Shown here one piece after another: positions 23,082 to 33,980 of a stretch of DNA of 64,000 bases (position 1 is the stretch's first letter; each line of letters begins with the position of its first letter). The stretch is from positions 1-64,000 of the forward strand of contig VMDC01000016.1 of NCBI GenBank assembly GCA_008081045.1, given 5' to 3'. Both the position numbers and the translations under genes were made by a program. The notes under the pieces are model-generated. The model had not been told where the DNA came from and made no database searches. It was given only the letters and a program-made list of their open reading frames with translations. This DNA is from Gammaproteobacteria bacterium. Lineage in GTDB: Bacteria > Pseudomonadota > Gammaproteobacteria > Pseudomonadales > Pseudohongiellaceae.

Positions 23082-23552
23082 GTGGATATCACCCTTACCA
23101 TCTTTGGACAGTCGGCCGCCTTCTTTGTTTTTTGGTGGTTCTGTTCTACCAAGGTCTGGCCACTCTTCTCCAATGTTCTGGAAGAGCGCAAGCAGCGTAT
23201 CGCAGATGGCCTTGAGGCTGCTGCTAGGGCGCAGAAAGATCTGGAGTTGGCGCAAAACGCTTCGACCGATCAGCTGCGCGAAGCCAAGGAGCAGGCAGCT
23301 TCGATTATCGACCAGGCCAACAAGCGCGCCTCACAGATTGTCGAAGAAGCTAAAGATAAAGCCAGAGAAGAAGGCGAGCGGATCATCGCGGGAGCCAATG
23401 CGGAAATTGAGCAGGAGATGAACCGGGCCCGCGAAGCACTGCGTGAACAGGTTGGCGCCATTGCGGTAGCCGGTGCTGAGAAAATTCTGGAACGATCAAT
23501 CGATCAGGCTGCGAACGAAGAGCTTCTGAGTAAGCTCGCAGCGGAACTGTGA
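23082..23552 (+). CDS. atpF: F1Fo ATP synthase subunit b
   Basis: Subunit b is the peripheral stalk linking Fo to F1. The 156-residue protein has one N-terminal membrane helix (about 5-25) followed by a long charged coiled coil. It starts at GTG. The Shine-Dalgarno sequence is embedded in the 12-bp palindrome GGAGAATTCTCC (23070-23081) that directly abuts the start codon. Confidence 0.98.
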   Translation: MDITLTIFGQSAAFFVFWWFCSTKVWPLFSNVLEERKQRIADGLEAAARAQKDLELAQNASTDQLREAKEQAASIIDQANKRASQIVEEAKDKAREEGERIIAGANAEIEQEMNRAREALREQVGAIAVAGAEKILERSIDQAANEELLSKLAAEL

Positions 23553-23572
23553 GTAAAGGGTAACCTCAGGCA

Positions 23573-24109
23573 ATGGCAGAACTCACCACATTAGCCAGAC
23601 CTTACGCGAAAGCGGCGTTTCAATCGGCCCTGGACGACAGCGCGCTGGATAACTGGTCTGCCATGCTGACTACGGCCGCAGCTGTATCATCTGAGCAGTC
23701 AGTCATCGGGTTGCTGACCGACCCTGCGCTCTCGACTGACAGCATGGCAGACGCTTTTGTCGGGTTGCTGGGTGACGAGCTTAGCGACAAGGGTCAGAAC
23801 TTCATCCGACTGCTCGCTGAAAACAAGCGCCTGATCCTGTTGCCTGCGATCTCCTCCCTGTTCCATATACTGAAGGCAAATCAGGAGAAATCCATTGACG
23901 TCGAGATCACGACGGCCTTCGAAGTCAGTTCAGAAACCTTAAACAATTTGGTGCAGGGCCTGAAAGCGCGCCTAGCGCGAGAGATCAACCTCAGCACGAG
24001 CGTGGACAACAGCCTGATAGGTGGAGCCGTTGTCCGTGCTGGCGATACCGTCATCGATAGTTCGGTGCGCGGAAAACTGGTCAAGTTAGTTGAATCAATG
24101 AATTCCTGA
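23573..24109 (+). CDS. atpH: F1Fo ATP synthase subunit delta
   Basis: Subunit delta joins the peripheral stalk to the top of F1. The 178-residue length fits. The N-terminal helical domain begins LARPYAKAAFQSA, and the C-terminal signature GGAVVRAGDTVIDSSVRGKL is clear. It lies between atpF and atpA, as always in proteobacteria. Confidence 0.98.
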   Translation: MAELTTLARPYAKAAFQSALDDSALDNWSAMLTTAAAVSSEQSVIGLLTDPALSTDSMADAFVGLLGDELSDKGQNFIRLLAENKRLILLPAISSLFHILKANQEKSIDVEITTAFEVSSETLNNLVQGLKARLAREINLSTSVDNSLIGGAVVRAGDTVIDSSVRGKLVKLVESMNS

Positions 24110-24149
24110 GCCCTAAACCGAAGGCATTTCAGGAACAAAGGAAACAAGC

Positions 24150-25694
24150 ATGCAACAACTGAATCCGTCAGAAATCAGTGAAATTATCAAACAGCGCATC
24201 GACAGCCTCGATGTATCTGTGCAGGCCAAAAATGAAGGCACAATTGTTAGCGTGTCAGACGGCATTATCCGTATTTTCGGTCTGACCGATGTCATGTACG
24301 GGGAAATGATTGAATTTGAGGGTGGTATCTACGGTATGGCTCTCAACCTGGAGAGAGACTCTGTGGGTGCCGTTGTGCTGGGAGACTACCTCAGCCTCAA
24401 GGAAGGTCAGTCCTGTAAATGCACAGGCCGCATTCTTGAAGTGCCGGTAGGACCCGAACTTGAGGGTCGGGTAGTCGACGCTCTTGGTAAGCCCATTGAT
24501 GGAAAAGGCCCGGTAGAGACCAAGCTGACAGACGCGGTCGAAAAAGTGGCACCCGGCGTCATCGCGCGACAATCGGTATCTCAACCGGTGCAGACCGGGC
24601 TTAAGTCAATCGACTCCATGACACCGGTAGGTCGTGGCCAGCGCGAGCTGATCATTGGCGACCGCGAGGTAGGCAAGACTGCGGTTGCGATCGACACCAT
24701 CATTAACCAGAAGGGCAAGGGCGTAAAATGTATTTACGTCGCGGTTGGCCAGAAGGCATCGTCGATTGCGAACGTGGTTCAGAAGCTTGAAGAACACGGT
24801 GCGATGGAATACACCATTGTTGTCGCGGCCTCAGCGTCGGACCCTGCGTCCATGCAGTTTATCGCACCGTACTCTGGCAGCACGATGGGGGAATACTACA
24901 GAGACCGTGGTGAAGACGCTCTGATTGTATTCGATGATCTGACCAAACAGGCGATTGCCTATCGACAGATTGCGCTGCTTCTTCGCCGACCGCCTGGTAG
25001 AGAGGCTTATCCTGGCGACGTGTTTTATCTTCACTCCCGCCTGCTTGAGCGCGCCTCCCGGGTCAGCGCAGACTACGTTGAGAAATTTACCAACGGTGAA
25101 GTGAAGGGCAAGACCGGCTCACTTACCGCTTTGCCGATCATTGAGACACAGGCTGGCGATGTATCGGCGTTTGTTCCCACCAACGTGATTTCAATCACCG
25201 ACGGACAAATCTTTCTTGAAACAGATTTGTTCAACTCCGGTATCCGTCCGGCAATGAACCCCGGAATCTCGGTGTCACGGGTCGGTGGTGCGGCACAGAC
25301 TAAGATCATTAAGAAACTCGGTGGTGGTATCCGTATAGCACTGGCCCAATATCGTGAGCTTGCAGCTTTTGCGGCGTTCGCCTCTGATCTGGACGATGCG
25401 ACTCGCTCGCAGCTTGAACACGGTCAGCGCGTTACCGAGCTGATGAAGCAGAAGCAGTACTCTCCTCTCTCCATTGCGGAGATGGCGGTATCGATCTATG
25501 CAGCCAATGAGGGATACCTCAAAGATATCGAGCTGAATAAGGTTCTGGATTTCGAAGCCGCCCTGTTGAGCTATATGAATAGCGAGCATGGCGACCTGCT
25601 GGCCAGCATCAATGAATCTGGCGACTGGAATGACGACATCGAGGCGCAGTTTAAGGCCGGGATCGACAAGTTCAAAGAAACTCAGACCTGGTAG
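24150..25694 (+). CDS. atpA: F1Fo ATP synthase subunit alpha
   Basis: Alpha is the non-catalytic nucleotide-binding subunit of F1. The 514-residue protein is co-linear with the family. Its P-loop reads GDREVGKT (about residues 170-177) where most bacterial alpha subunits have GDRQTGKT; the Lys and Thr that contact phosphate are kept. The [20 protein letters not shown] region and the [17 protein letters not shown] segment (shown in part) are as expected. A strong AAAGGA ribosome-binding site precedes the ATG. Confidence 0.99.
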   Translation: MQQLNPSEISEIIKQRIDSLDVSVQAKNEGTIVSVSDGIIRIFGLTDVMYGEMIEFEGGIYGMALNLERDSVGAVVLGDYLSLKEGQSCKCTGRILEVPVGPELEGRVVDALGKPIDGKGPVETKLTDAVEKVAPGVIARQSVSQPVQTGLKSIDSMTPVGRGQRELIIGDREVGKTAVAIDTIINQKGKGVKCIYVAVGQKASSIANVVQKLEEHGAMEYTIVVAASASDPASMQFIAPYSGSTMGEYYRDRGEDALIVFDDLTKQAIAYRQIALLLRRPPGREAYPGDVFYLHSRLLERASRVSADYVEKFTNGEVKGKTGSLTALPIIETQAGDVSAFVPTNVISITDGQIFLETDLFNSGIRPAMNPGISVSRVGGAAQTKIIKKLGGGIRIALAQYRELAAFAAFASDLDDATRSQLEHGQRVTELMKQKQYSPLSIAEMAVSIYAANEGYLKDIELNKVLDFEAALLSYMNSEHGDLLASINESGDWNDDIEAQFKAGIDKFKETQTW

Positions 25695-25757
25695 CTGGAT
25701 CGACTCCACGACGAACACAAGCAGTCAATCACAGAAGCGATAAGGTAGCTAAGACAC

Positions 25758-26618
25758 ATGGCCGGCGGCAAAGAAATACGCAACAAGATCTCGAGTATCA
25801 AGAACACTCAAAAGATCACCAAGGCGATGGAAATGGTCTCTGCGAGCAAAATGCGCAAGGCCCAGGACGCCATGCAGTTGGGTAAACCCTATGCGCATCG
25901 TATTCGCGCGGTCATCAGTCACATCGCGAGCGCCAAGCCGGAGTATAAGCATGCCTATTTCGATACGCGTGAGGTGAAGCGAGTCGGTTATATCGTGGTA
26001 TCCACCGACAGAGGTCTGTGCGGTGGCCTGAATATCAATTCATTCAAGGCAACTGTCGCATCGATGAAGGAATATGCTGATGCCGGCGTGGGCATTGATA
26101 TCGCCACTATCGGAGGTCGAGCCGCAACGTTTTTCAACAGCTACGGCGGTAACGTGGTTGCTTCGGTAAGAGACATGGGTGAATCACCCGAGCTGGCGGA
26201 TGTGATCGGATCGGTTCGTGTACTGCTGGACAAGTTTGACAGGGAAGAAATTGATCGTCTGATGTTGGTGAGCAACGACTTTGTGAACACCATGACGCAT
26301 CAACCGACGGTTCAGCAGCTGTTACCACTGTTGCCGTCTGATGATGAGGAACTGCAGCATCACTGGGACTATCTCTACGAGCCTGATGCCAAAGAGCTGC
26401 TGGACGGACTGTTGCTTCGATATATCGAGTCACAGGTCTTCCAGGCTGTGGTGGAGAACAATGCGTGCGAACAGGCTGCGCGCATGCTGGCCATGAAAAA
26501 TGCCTCCGACAACGCCGGCGATCTTATTGAGGAGCTTGGGCTGGTTTATAACAAAGCCCGCCAGGCGGCCATTACTCAGGAGTTGTCGGAAATCGCGGGC
26601 GGCGCGGCGGCGGTTTAG
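25758..26618 (+). CDS. atpG: F1Fo ATP synthase subunit gamma
   Basis: Gamma is the central rotating shaft. The 286-residue protein has the N-terminal helix with [18 protein letters not shown], the internal [11 protein letters not shown] motif (about residues 83-93), and the C-terminal helix [22 protein letters not shown] (shown in part) that enters the alpha3beta3 ring. Confidence 0.99.
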   Translation: MAGGKEIRNKISSIKNTQKITKAMEMVSASKMRKAQDAMQLGKPYAHRIRAVISHIASAKPEYKHAYFDTREVKRVGYIVVSTDRGLCGGLNINSFKATVASMKEYADAGVGIDIATIGGRAATFFNSYGGNVVASVRDMGESPELADVIGSVRVLLDKFDREEIDRLMLVSNDFVNTMTHQPTVQQLLPLLPSDDEELQHHWDYLYEPDAKELLDGLLLRYIESQVFQAVVENNACEQAARMLAMKNASDNAGDLIEELGLVYNKARQAAITQELSEIAGGAAAV

Positions 26619-26675
26619 CAATAAAACGCGTTTTGTGGCGACCCCATAAAACGCAGAGACGAATTTAACTATTAG

Positions 26676-28112
<1,437 letters not shown>

Positions 28113-28194
28113 CCACAGCAGCCAGTCCCGGGGACGTTCCCAGAGACTATCCCGGAATCAGGCACAAAGAGCAGGCGGATAGGAGCTAAACTTT

Positions 28195-28617
28195 ATGGCA
28201 ATGACAATGCATTGTGACATCGTAAGCGCTGAACAGAGCATTTTCTCAGGACGCGTTGAGATGGTGATTGCCGCCGGCTCACTGGGGGATCTGGGGGTAG
28301 CTCCGGGGCACGCGCCATTACTGACTGCGCTGAATCCCGGGCCCGTTCGCCTGATCAAGGATGGCGGTGAGGAAGAGGTTTTCTACGTCTCCGGAGGGTA
28401 TCTCGAAGTTCAGCGAAACACGGTGACCCTGTTGGCTGACACTGCGCAGCGAGCGGAAGCAGTCGATGAAGCTGCTGCCCTCGAGGCCATGCAGGAAGCA
28501 GAGAAAGCCATGCAGGATGCCAATGCGGAAATGGATTATGGCACGGCAGCCGCGCAGCTCGCTGAGGCTTCTGCTCAGCTACGCGCCCTGCGCCAGCTGA
28601 AGAACAGAGCGCAGTAA
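28195..28617 (+). CDS. atpC: F1Fo ATP synthase subunit epsilon
   Basis: Epsilon sits on gamma and can inhibit ATP hydrolysis. The 140 residues form an N-terminal beta-barrel (about 1-85, with the [12 protein letters not shown] segment) and a C-terminal helical hairpin. It is the last gene of the operon and is followed by a strong terminator. TAGGAG lies nine bases upstream of the ATG. Confidence 0.98.
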   Translation: MAMTMHCDIVSAEQSIFSGRVEMVIAAGSLGDLGVAPGHAPLLTALNPGPVRLIKDGGEEEVFYVSGGYLEVQRNTVTLLADTAQRAEAVDEAAALEAMQEAEKAMQDANAEMDYGTAAAQLAEASAQLRALRQLKNRAQ

Positions 28618-28648
28618 ACGGCTCTGCACCAGCAGCAGAACAGATAAG

Positions 28649-28675
28649 AAGGTAGCTCAGGCTACCTTTTTTTTT
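28649..28675 (+). terminator. Rho-independent terminator of the atp operon
   Basis: AAGGTAGC and GCTACCTT form an 8-bp stem around a TCAG loop and run straight into nine T residues. It lies 32 bases after the atpC stop and 56 before glmU. Confidence 0.95.
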
Positions 28676-28730
28676 GGTAGTCTACCGTGATTATTGATTT
28701 TAGAACCCAGGGGAATTCGCAGGTTTAGCT

Positions 28731-30107
28731 ATGGAAGTCGTCATTCTTGCTGCCGGCAAGGGAACCCGCATGCATTCCGCACTCCCCAAGGTGCTGCACC
28801 CAATCGGGGGAAGACCGATGCTCCTGCGCGTTCTGGACACGGCAGTGAGCCTGTCTCCCGACGCGATTCACGTGGTGGTCGGTGTCGGTGCGGAGCAGGC
28901 GATCGCACTGGCAGAAGAAGCGTATCCTCACGCCGGCATCAACTGGGTAACGCAACAGGAACAGCTGGGCACGGGGCATGCGGTACGCGCGGCGCTGCCC
29001 GGCTTGAAGCAAAGCGACGCTGATGACAACAGCGTGTTGGTTCTGTTCGGAGATGTTCCGCTGATTTCCCGCTCGACTCTCCAACAGGTGATCGACCACT
29101 GTGGGCCTGAGCAGGTCTCTTTATTGACTACCCGGGCGAGTGTGCCAGAGGGCTTTGGCCGGATTATCCGGAACCGTGATGGTGATGTCGCGGCGATTGT
29201 GGAGGAACGTGACGCCTCCGCGGAGCAGAAACGCATCAATGAAGTGAATAGCGGCATCATGGCAATTCCGGCGCTGAGGTTGCGCGCCTGGCTGGACGCG
29301 CTGGATACTGGCAATGATCAGGGTGAGTATTACCTGACAGACATTGTGGCAATGGCTCATGCCGACGAGGTGCGCATCCGGGCTACGGTGGTGGATGAGA
29401 CGGAAGTTATCGGGGTCAACAACAAGTCACAGCTGGCTTACTTGGAGAGGCATTATCAAATGGGTATAGCCAATACACTTCTCGAGCAAGGCGTCACCCT
29501 GCTGGACCCGGCACGGCTGGATGTGCGCGGTGACGTTGATTGCGGTCGCGATGTTCAGATTGATGTGAATGTAGTGCTTGAAGGGCAGGTCCGTCTTGGG
29601 GATGGTGTGTCAGTGGGTGCCAACTGTGTCATTAAGGATTCGACCATCGGTGCCGGAACCAAAATCCTGGCCGGCACTCATATTGAAGGTGCTGAGATCG
29701 GCAAAGCGACCAGTATCGGGCCGATGGCGCGACTCCGGCCGGGAACCGTGCTCGGCGATGGTTGCAAGATAGGGAATTTCGTCGAGACGAAAAACGCAGT
29801 CATCGGCCAGGGGTCAAAAGCGAACCACCTCGCTTACATCGGCGATGCGGTCATTGGCGATGACTGCAACATCGGGGCCGGCGCAGTCTTCTGTAACTAC
29901 GACGGTGCAAACAAGCATCAGACCACGCTGGGAGATCACGTTTTTGTCGGGTCAAACAGCGTCCTCATTGCCCCTGTGACGCTGGAAGACAACGCCTTTG
30001 TCGCTGCGGGATCCTCGGTCTCCAGTGATGTGCCGGCCGGCAGCCTTGCGGTTGCCCGCGTCAAACAGCGCAACGTTCCGGGCTGGAAAAGGCCGAGAAA
30101 AAAGTAG
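28731..30107 (+). CDS. glmU: Bifunctional UDP-N-acetylglucosamine pyrophosphorylase / glucosamine-1-phosphate N-acetyltransferase
   Basis: GlmU makes UDP-GlcNAc for peptidoglycan and LPS. The 458 residues comprise the nucleotidyltransferase domain, starting ILAAGKGTRMHSALPKVLHP, and a C-terminal left-handed beta-helix of hexapeptide repeats with the acetyltransferase segment NFVETKNAVIGQGSKANHLA (shown in part). It follows the atp operon as in many gammaproteobacteria, but the usual downstream partner glmS is absent and a convergent regulator stands there instead. Confidence 0.98.
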   Translation: MEVVILAAGKGTRMHSALPKVLHPIGGRPMLLRVLDTAVSLSPDAIHVVVGVGAEQAIALAEEAYPHAGINWVTQQEQLGTGHAVRAALPGLKQSDADDNSVLVLFGDVPLISRSTLQQVIDHCGPEQVSLLTTRASVPEGFGRIIRNRDGDVAAIVEERDASAEQKRINEVNSGIMAIPALRLRAWLDALDTGNDQGEYYLTDIVAMAHADEVRIRATVVDETEVIGVNNKSQLAYLERHYQMGIANTLLEQGVTLLDPARLDVRGDVDCGRDVQIDVNVVLEGQVRLGDGVSVGANCVIKDSTIGAGTKILAGTHIEGAEIGKATSIGPMARLRPGTVLGDGCKIGNFVETKNAVIGQGSKANHLAYIGDAVIGDDCNIGAGAVFCNYDGANKHQTTLGDHVFVGSNSVLIAPVTLEDNAFVAAGSSVSSDVPAGSLAVARVKQRNVPGWKRPRKK

Positions 30108-30158
30108 ACCGCCTGCGAAATTTTTCAGACCCCGGGCGCACCGGCCTGAGTGAAACCT

Positions 30159-31043
30159 TCAACCGTTGTCTGGTGCACGCAGCGCCTTCTGGCTTTTTTC
30201 CAGCCGCTTCAGATGCTCTTTAAGCAGCGGTTTTCGGTGCAGAGCCACACCGGTAGCCAACACATCGATGACCACCAGATGAGCAATCCGCGAGGATACG
30301 GGAGTTGCGGCCCGCAGGTCCTCCTCGATATTGACAGTGATGGAGATTGAGCTGGCCTTGCTCAGCGGGGTGTTTTCGGGCGCCAGCCCAATGACCGTGG
30401 CACCGGCTTCTCTGGCAAGACGCACACTTTCCAGCAGAGCCCGGGTCTGTCCTGATTGCGAAATGGCGACGATGACATCACCTTCTCCCAGCGAGATGGC
30501 GGACATGTGCTGGATGTGCGGATCTGTGTAGGCAGCCGTGGACAGCTGCAGCCGGAAAAACTTGTGCTGGGCGTCCGCTGCTACTGAGCCGGATGCACCA
30601 AACCCGTAAAACTCCACCCGCCGAGCGTTGCTGATCGTGTCGATTGCCCGCTGTAGCACGTCAGGATCCAGCTCATCCTTCACGGTAAGCAGGGAACCTA
30701 CGGTCGTGTCGAAAACTTTGTTTCGCAGGTCTTCTACGGTATCGCTGTCATCTACAGCGAACTGAGTATATACGCTGCCCGAACCCAGCTGCCGCGCGAG
30801 GCTCAACTTGAATGACTGGAAGCCATCGAATCCAAGCGCACGACAGAAACGGATGACGGTGGGCTCGCTGACCATGGCCCGAGAAGCCAGATCAACAATA
30901 CGCATGGTGATGACTTCATTGGTGTTCGACAGAACAAAGTCCGCCACTTTGGCTTCGGATTTCCTCAGGCTTGGCCTGTTATCGTTAATCCGTCGTATGA
31001 GATTAGGCGATTGCACGGGGTGACTGTACACTGAGTCAGGCAT
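30159..31043 (-). CDS. HexR-like MurR/RpiR-family transcriptional regulator
   Basis: The product (about 294 residues from the ATG at 31043) has an N-terminal RpiR-type helix-turn-helix, with VSEPTVIRFCRALGFDGFQS (about residues 45-65), and a C-terminal SIS sugar-phosphate-binding domain with EFYGFGASGSVAADAQHKF and ISQSGQTRALLE. It resembles HexR of pseudomonads over its whole length; HexR represses Entner-Doudoroff and zwf genes and responds to KDPG. Here it stands alone, convergent with glmU, so its targets may differ. An upstream in-frame start at 31145 adds 34 non-conserved residues and is rejected. Confidence 0.82.
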   Translation of the reverse strand: MPDSVYSHPVQSPNLIRRINDNRPSLRKSEAKVADFVLSNTNEVITMRIVDLASRAMVSEPTVIRFCRALGFDGFQSFKLSLARQLGSGSVYTQFAVDDSDTVEDLRNKVFDTTVGSLLTVKDELDPDVLQRAIDTISNARRVEFYGFGASGSVAADAQHKFFRLQLSTAAYTDPHIQHMSAISLGEGDVIVAISQSGQTRALLESVRLAREAGATVIGLAPENTPLSKASSISITVNIEEDLRAATPVSSRIAHLVVIDVLATGVALHRKPLLKEHLKRLEKSQKALRAPDNG

Positions 31044-31093
31044 CAAAGATCGAACTATGCTACCCAATAAGGCCGCCGGGCGCACTTCTTTCC

Positions 31094-32272
31094 ATGGACA
31101 AACAGGAATCCCGCTACAGCGCACATTTTTTGGAGTCCCTGTCATTACTGGGCGCCAGCAAGTGGAATGGCCTGACCGGCACGGAGAATCCGTTTACTCG
31201 CTACGAGTTCCTGTATGAACTGGAAAGAACAGGGTGCACCGGTGAGCTGACCGGTTGGCAGCCCTGTCATCTGGCGCTGTATGAGGGCGACCCGGTCAGT
31301 ACGGAAGAGACATCCCCGCTCGCGGTTATGCCGCTGTATCGGAAAACCAACAGCTGGGGTGAATATGTCTTTGACTGGTCATGGGCAAATGCGTATCAGA
31401 GCCACGGTTACGATTATTATCCGAAGCTGGTTACGGCAGCGCCTTTCACTCCCAGCCATGGCCAGAGGATCTTTGTTGCCGATGGCCAAGACCGGGACGC
31501 TATTATCAGCGTGATTGTCGAGAAGTTGATAGAAAAAGCAACGTCTCTTGATTTGTCGTCATGGCATGTGTTGTTTCCGCAACATCAGGAGAGCGACTCT
31601 CTGAGCAGACTCGGCCTGAAGTCGAGAATCGCCACACAATTTCACTGGTACAACAGAGATTATGAATCATTCTCCGACTTTCTGGGGAAACTCAGTTCCA
31701 GAAAAAGGAAATCGATCAAACGTGAAAGGCGCCAGGTTCAGGAACAAGGGTTCCAGTTCTCGATAACGGAAGGGTCTGAGATCTCTGATCAGCAGTGGGC
31801 GGAGTTTTATCGCTTTTATCAGTCTACCTATCTGGTCAGAGGCATGCAGGGCTATCTGAAGGAATCTTTTTTCAGAGGACTCGCACAATCTATGCCCGAA
31901 CAGATATTGATGATAAACGCGCGGCTGTCAGGGAAGAATACGGCTGCTGCACTGTTTTTTAAAAATTCAGAAAAGTTGTTCGGCCGATATTGGGGATCCC
32001 TGGCTGACTATCAGTTTCTGCATTTTGAAACCTGTTACTATCAGGGGCAGGAGTACGCTATTGCCAATGCGCTGCAATCTTTTGATTCAGGCGCACAGGG
32101 GGAGCATAAAATACAGCGAGGCTTTGAGCCGATTCTTACGTATTCCAACCACTGGATTGGCAACGAAGGGTTCTCACTGGCGATTGACCGTTTTCTGCAG
32201 GAGGAACGGGCTCACGTGGAGTCCTATCAGGATGAGGCGAGGGGTCTGTTGCCTTTTCGCCGGGAAGACTAG
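31094..32272 (+). CDS. COG3146/DUF482 FemAB-like acyltransferase (GNAT-type) protein
   Basis: The 392-residue product matches the COG3146 (DUF482, peptidoglycan biosynthesis/recognition) family of unproven function, related in fold to FemAB and GNAT acyltransferases. Family hallmarks visible are AVMPLYRKTNSWGEYVFDW, then AYQSHGYDYYPKLVTAAPFTP (shown in part), the basic stretch SSRKRKSIKRERR (about residues 200-212), and the C-terminal FETCYYQGQEYAI and HKIQRGFEPILTYS segments. No signal peptide is present, so it is cytoplasmic. It diverges from the regulator with only 50 bases between starts. The substrate is unknown. Confidence 0.8.
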   Translation: MDKQESRYSAHFLESLSLLGASKWNGLTGTENPFTRYEFLYELERTGCTGELTGWQPCHLALYEGDPVSTEETSPLAVMPLYRKTNSWGEYVFDWSWANAYQSHGYDYYPKLVTAAPFTPSHGQRIFVADGQDRDAIISVIVEKLIEKATSLDLSSWHVLFPQHQESDSLSRLGLKSRIATQFHWYNRDYESFSDFLGKLSSRKRKSIKRERRQVQEQGFQFSITEGSEISDQQWAEFYRFYQSTYLVRGMQGYLKESFFRGLAQSMPEQILMINARLSGKNTAAALFFKNSEKLFGRYWGSLADYQFLHFETCYYQGQEYAIANALQSFDSGAQGEHKIQRGFEPILTYSNHWIGNEGFSLAIDRFLQEERAHVESYQDEARGLLPFRRED

Positions 32273-32362
32273 CTGCTGTCAATTCGAGTTTGTGCAGCAG
32301 GCTGCCACCGACTTAGAATACTGTGGCAATCAAAACAACAATCAAATCAGAAAGGAGCTCGC

Positions 32363-33811
32363 ATGATGAGAATCCTACCCCGCATGATACTGGCGACGGC
32401 AGCACTCGGGTGTTTTGTTTTGCTGCCCGAAGCCGCGGTGGCACAGCAGGAAAGAAGCTACGACTACTGGCAGCATCAGCGAGAGATGATAAAAAGAGGC
32501 CAGCAAGCCGTTTTTATGTGTAATGGCCTGTTTACCTCTAAGCGCACAATTGAGCAGGTGTACGAAAGGGAACTGGCTTTTTTTCCTGACCCGATCGGCA
32601 CGCCGGAGGGTGGCGACTATCATGTTGCCTGGGATGAGCAGGGCGTTGAGGTAGGCGCTGCTGGACAGGTGCCAACGATGCGGGCTGTTTTCCGTGAAGG
32701 CATTGGCTGCATTATATTGCCTCCTGACCAAACCCTTGCCGATGCAGATCGGCTGCCAGACCTGACGTTGCCTTATCCGCCGGGTAATCCTTCTCAGATT
32801 CCCTGGCCTGATGGCGACCTGGTAGAAGACAAGGCGTTGCCGGCTGAAATAGACGCTGCCGCCTTGCAGCGCGCATCGGATTGGGCGTTTGACCGTCCTA
32901 CACCCGAACAGAGCACGATCAGCCTGTTGGTGGTCTACCGGGGTGACATAATCCACGAACGCTATGCTGATGGTTTTGACATGACCACAAGAACGCGCAC
33001 CTGGTCGACGGCCAAGAGTATCGCCGCGACTCTGATTGGCATGCTGGTAGACGAGGGGCGTCTGGAGCTGGACGGCCCTCTGGGTTTTGAGTGGCTGCCC
33101 GAGACCAGCTCTCCGGAAACCGATCCACGCAATGCGATCACGCTGCGCCACGCGCTGAACATGTCGACCGGGCTACAATCAATTGACAATAATCGAATGG
33201 AGTATGCCACCGGTTCTGGTATGTCCTACTGGGCAGGTGACAGCTCGGTCGAAGATGCCAGAGAGCGGGGCCTGATACGTGAGCCGGGTACTCGGTGGGA
33301 TTACGAAAATTATGACACGCTCCTTGCTGTTTACGCGATGAAGCGAGCGCTCGGGGGAGAGCGAGAATATGCGGAGTTCCCCAGAAAGGCGCTGTTGGAC
33401 AAAATCGGCATGAGGAACACGCTGGTGAGCACCGACCGCTTTGGTGATTTTGTTCTGAGCAGCCAGGTTTATACTAACGCGAGAGATCTGGCCCGTTTTG
33501 GATTGCTTTATCTACAACGAGGCGTCTGGAACGGAGAGCGCCTGCTTTCCGAGGAGTGGATTGATTTCGTAACCACTCCGGCACCTGCGACAGCGGATAT
33601 CGGAAATATGTATGGGGGGCAGTTCTGGCTGGTGCCGGATGACCGCACAGACGTGCCCGGTGACGCCTATATGACGAATGGTAACCGCGGGCAGTTCACG
33701 ATTATCGTGCCATCCCATGATCTGGTTATTGTGCGGCGCGGTCTTGACTACGGCAGACAGGGGTTCGATCGCTGGGGCCTTGCCAGAGAGGTGATTAAAG
33801 CGATCAACTGA
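32363..33811 (+). CDS. Exported serine hydrolase of the beta-lactamase / penicillin-binding-protein fold
   Basis: The 482-residue protein has a Sec signal peptide with probable cleavage after AVA at residue 27. It carries a non-catalytic N-terminal region of about 150 residues and a beta-lactamase-related (class C / esterase EstB-like) domain. The catalytic SxxK motif is STAK (Ser215, Lys218), the YxN motif is YEN (314-316), and the third box is probably NGNRG (439-443) in place of KTG or HxG. The substrate could be a peptide, ester or lactam; sequence does not decide. It has a good GGAG ribosome-binding site and stands alone after the COG3146 gene. Confidence 0.82.
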   Translation: MMRILPRMILATAALGCFVLLPEAAVAQQERSYDYWQHQREMIKRGQQAVFMCNGLFTSKRTIEQVYERELAFFPDPIGTPEGGDYHVAWDEQGVEVGAAGQVPTMRAVFREGIGCIILPPDQTLADADRLPDLTLPYPPGNPSQIPWPDGDLVEDKALPAEIDAAALQRASDWAFDRPTPEQSTISLLVVYRGDIIHERYADGFDMTTRTRTWSTAKSIAATLIGMLVDEGRLELDGPLGFEWLPETSSPETDPRNAITLRHALNMSTGLQSIDNNRMEYATGSGMSYWAGDSSVEDARERGLIREPGTRWDYENYDTLLAVYAMKRALGGEREYAEFPRKALLDKIGMRNTLVSTDRFGDFVLSSQVYTNARDLARFGLLYLQRGVWNGERLLSEEWIDFVTTPAPATADIGNMYGGQFWLVPDDRTDVPGDAYMTNGNRGQFTIIVPSHDLVIVRRGLDYGRQGFDRWGLAREVIKAIN

Positions 33812-33922
33812 GCGCGTGGTAAGAGCGCTGCGCAACGGGACATCTGTTTGCCACCCGGCAGCGCGTGCCCCGGTGTCATGGGCAGCGCCATCAAGCGCGA
33901 TGGATGCTGCCCCGGTCTGGGC

Positions 33923-33949
33923 GAGGCCGGTGGTCTGAAAGCCGGCCTC
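33923..33949. terminator. Hairpin between convergent genes (weak bidirectional terminator candidate)
   Basis: GAGGCCGG and CCGGCCTC form an 8-bp GC-rich stem with an 11-base loop between the serine-hydrolase and propeller genes, which converge. There is no T-run on either side, so intrinsic termination is uncertain. Confidence 0.35.
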
Positions 33950-33980
33950 AGAATCGCGCTCTTAGCAGGCCCGGCCCGGG

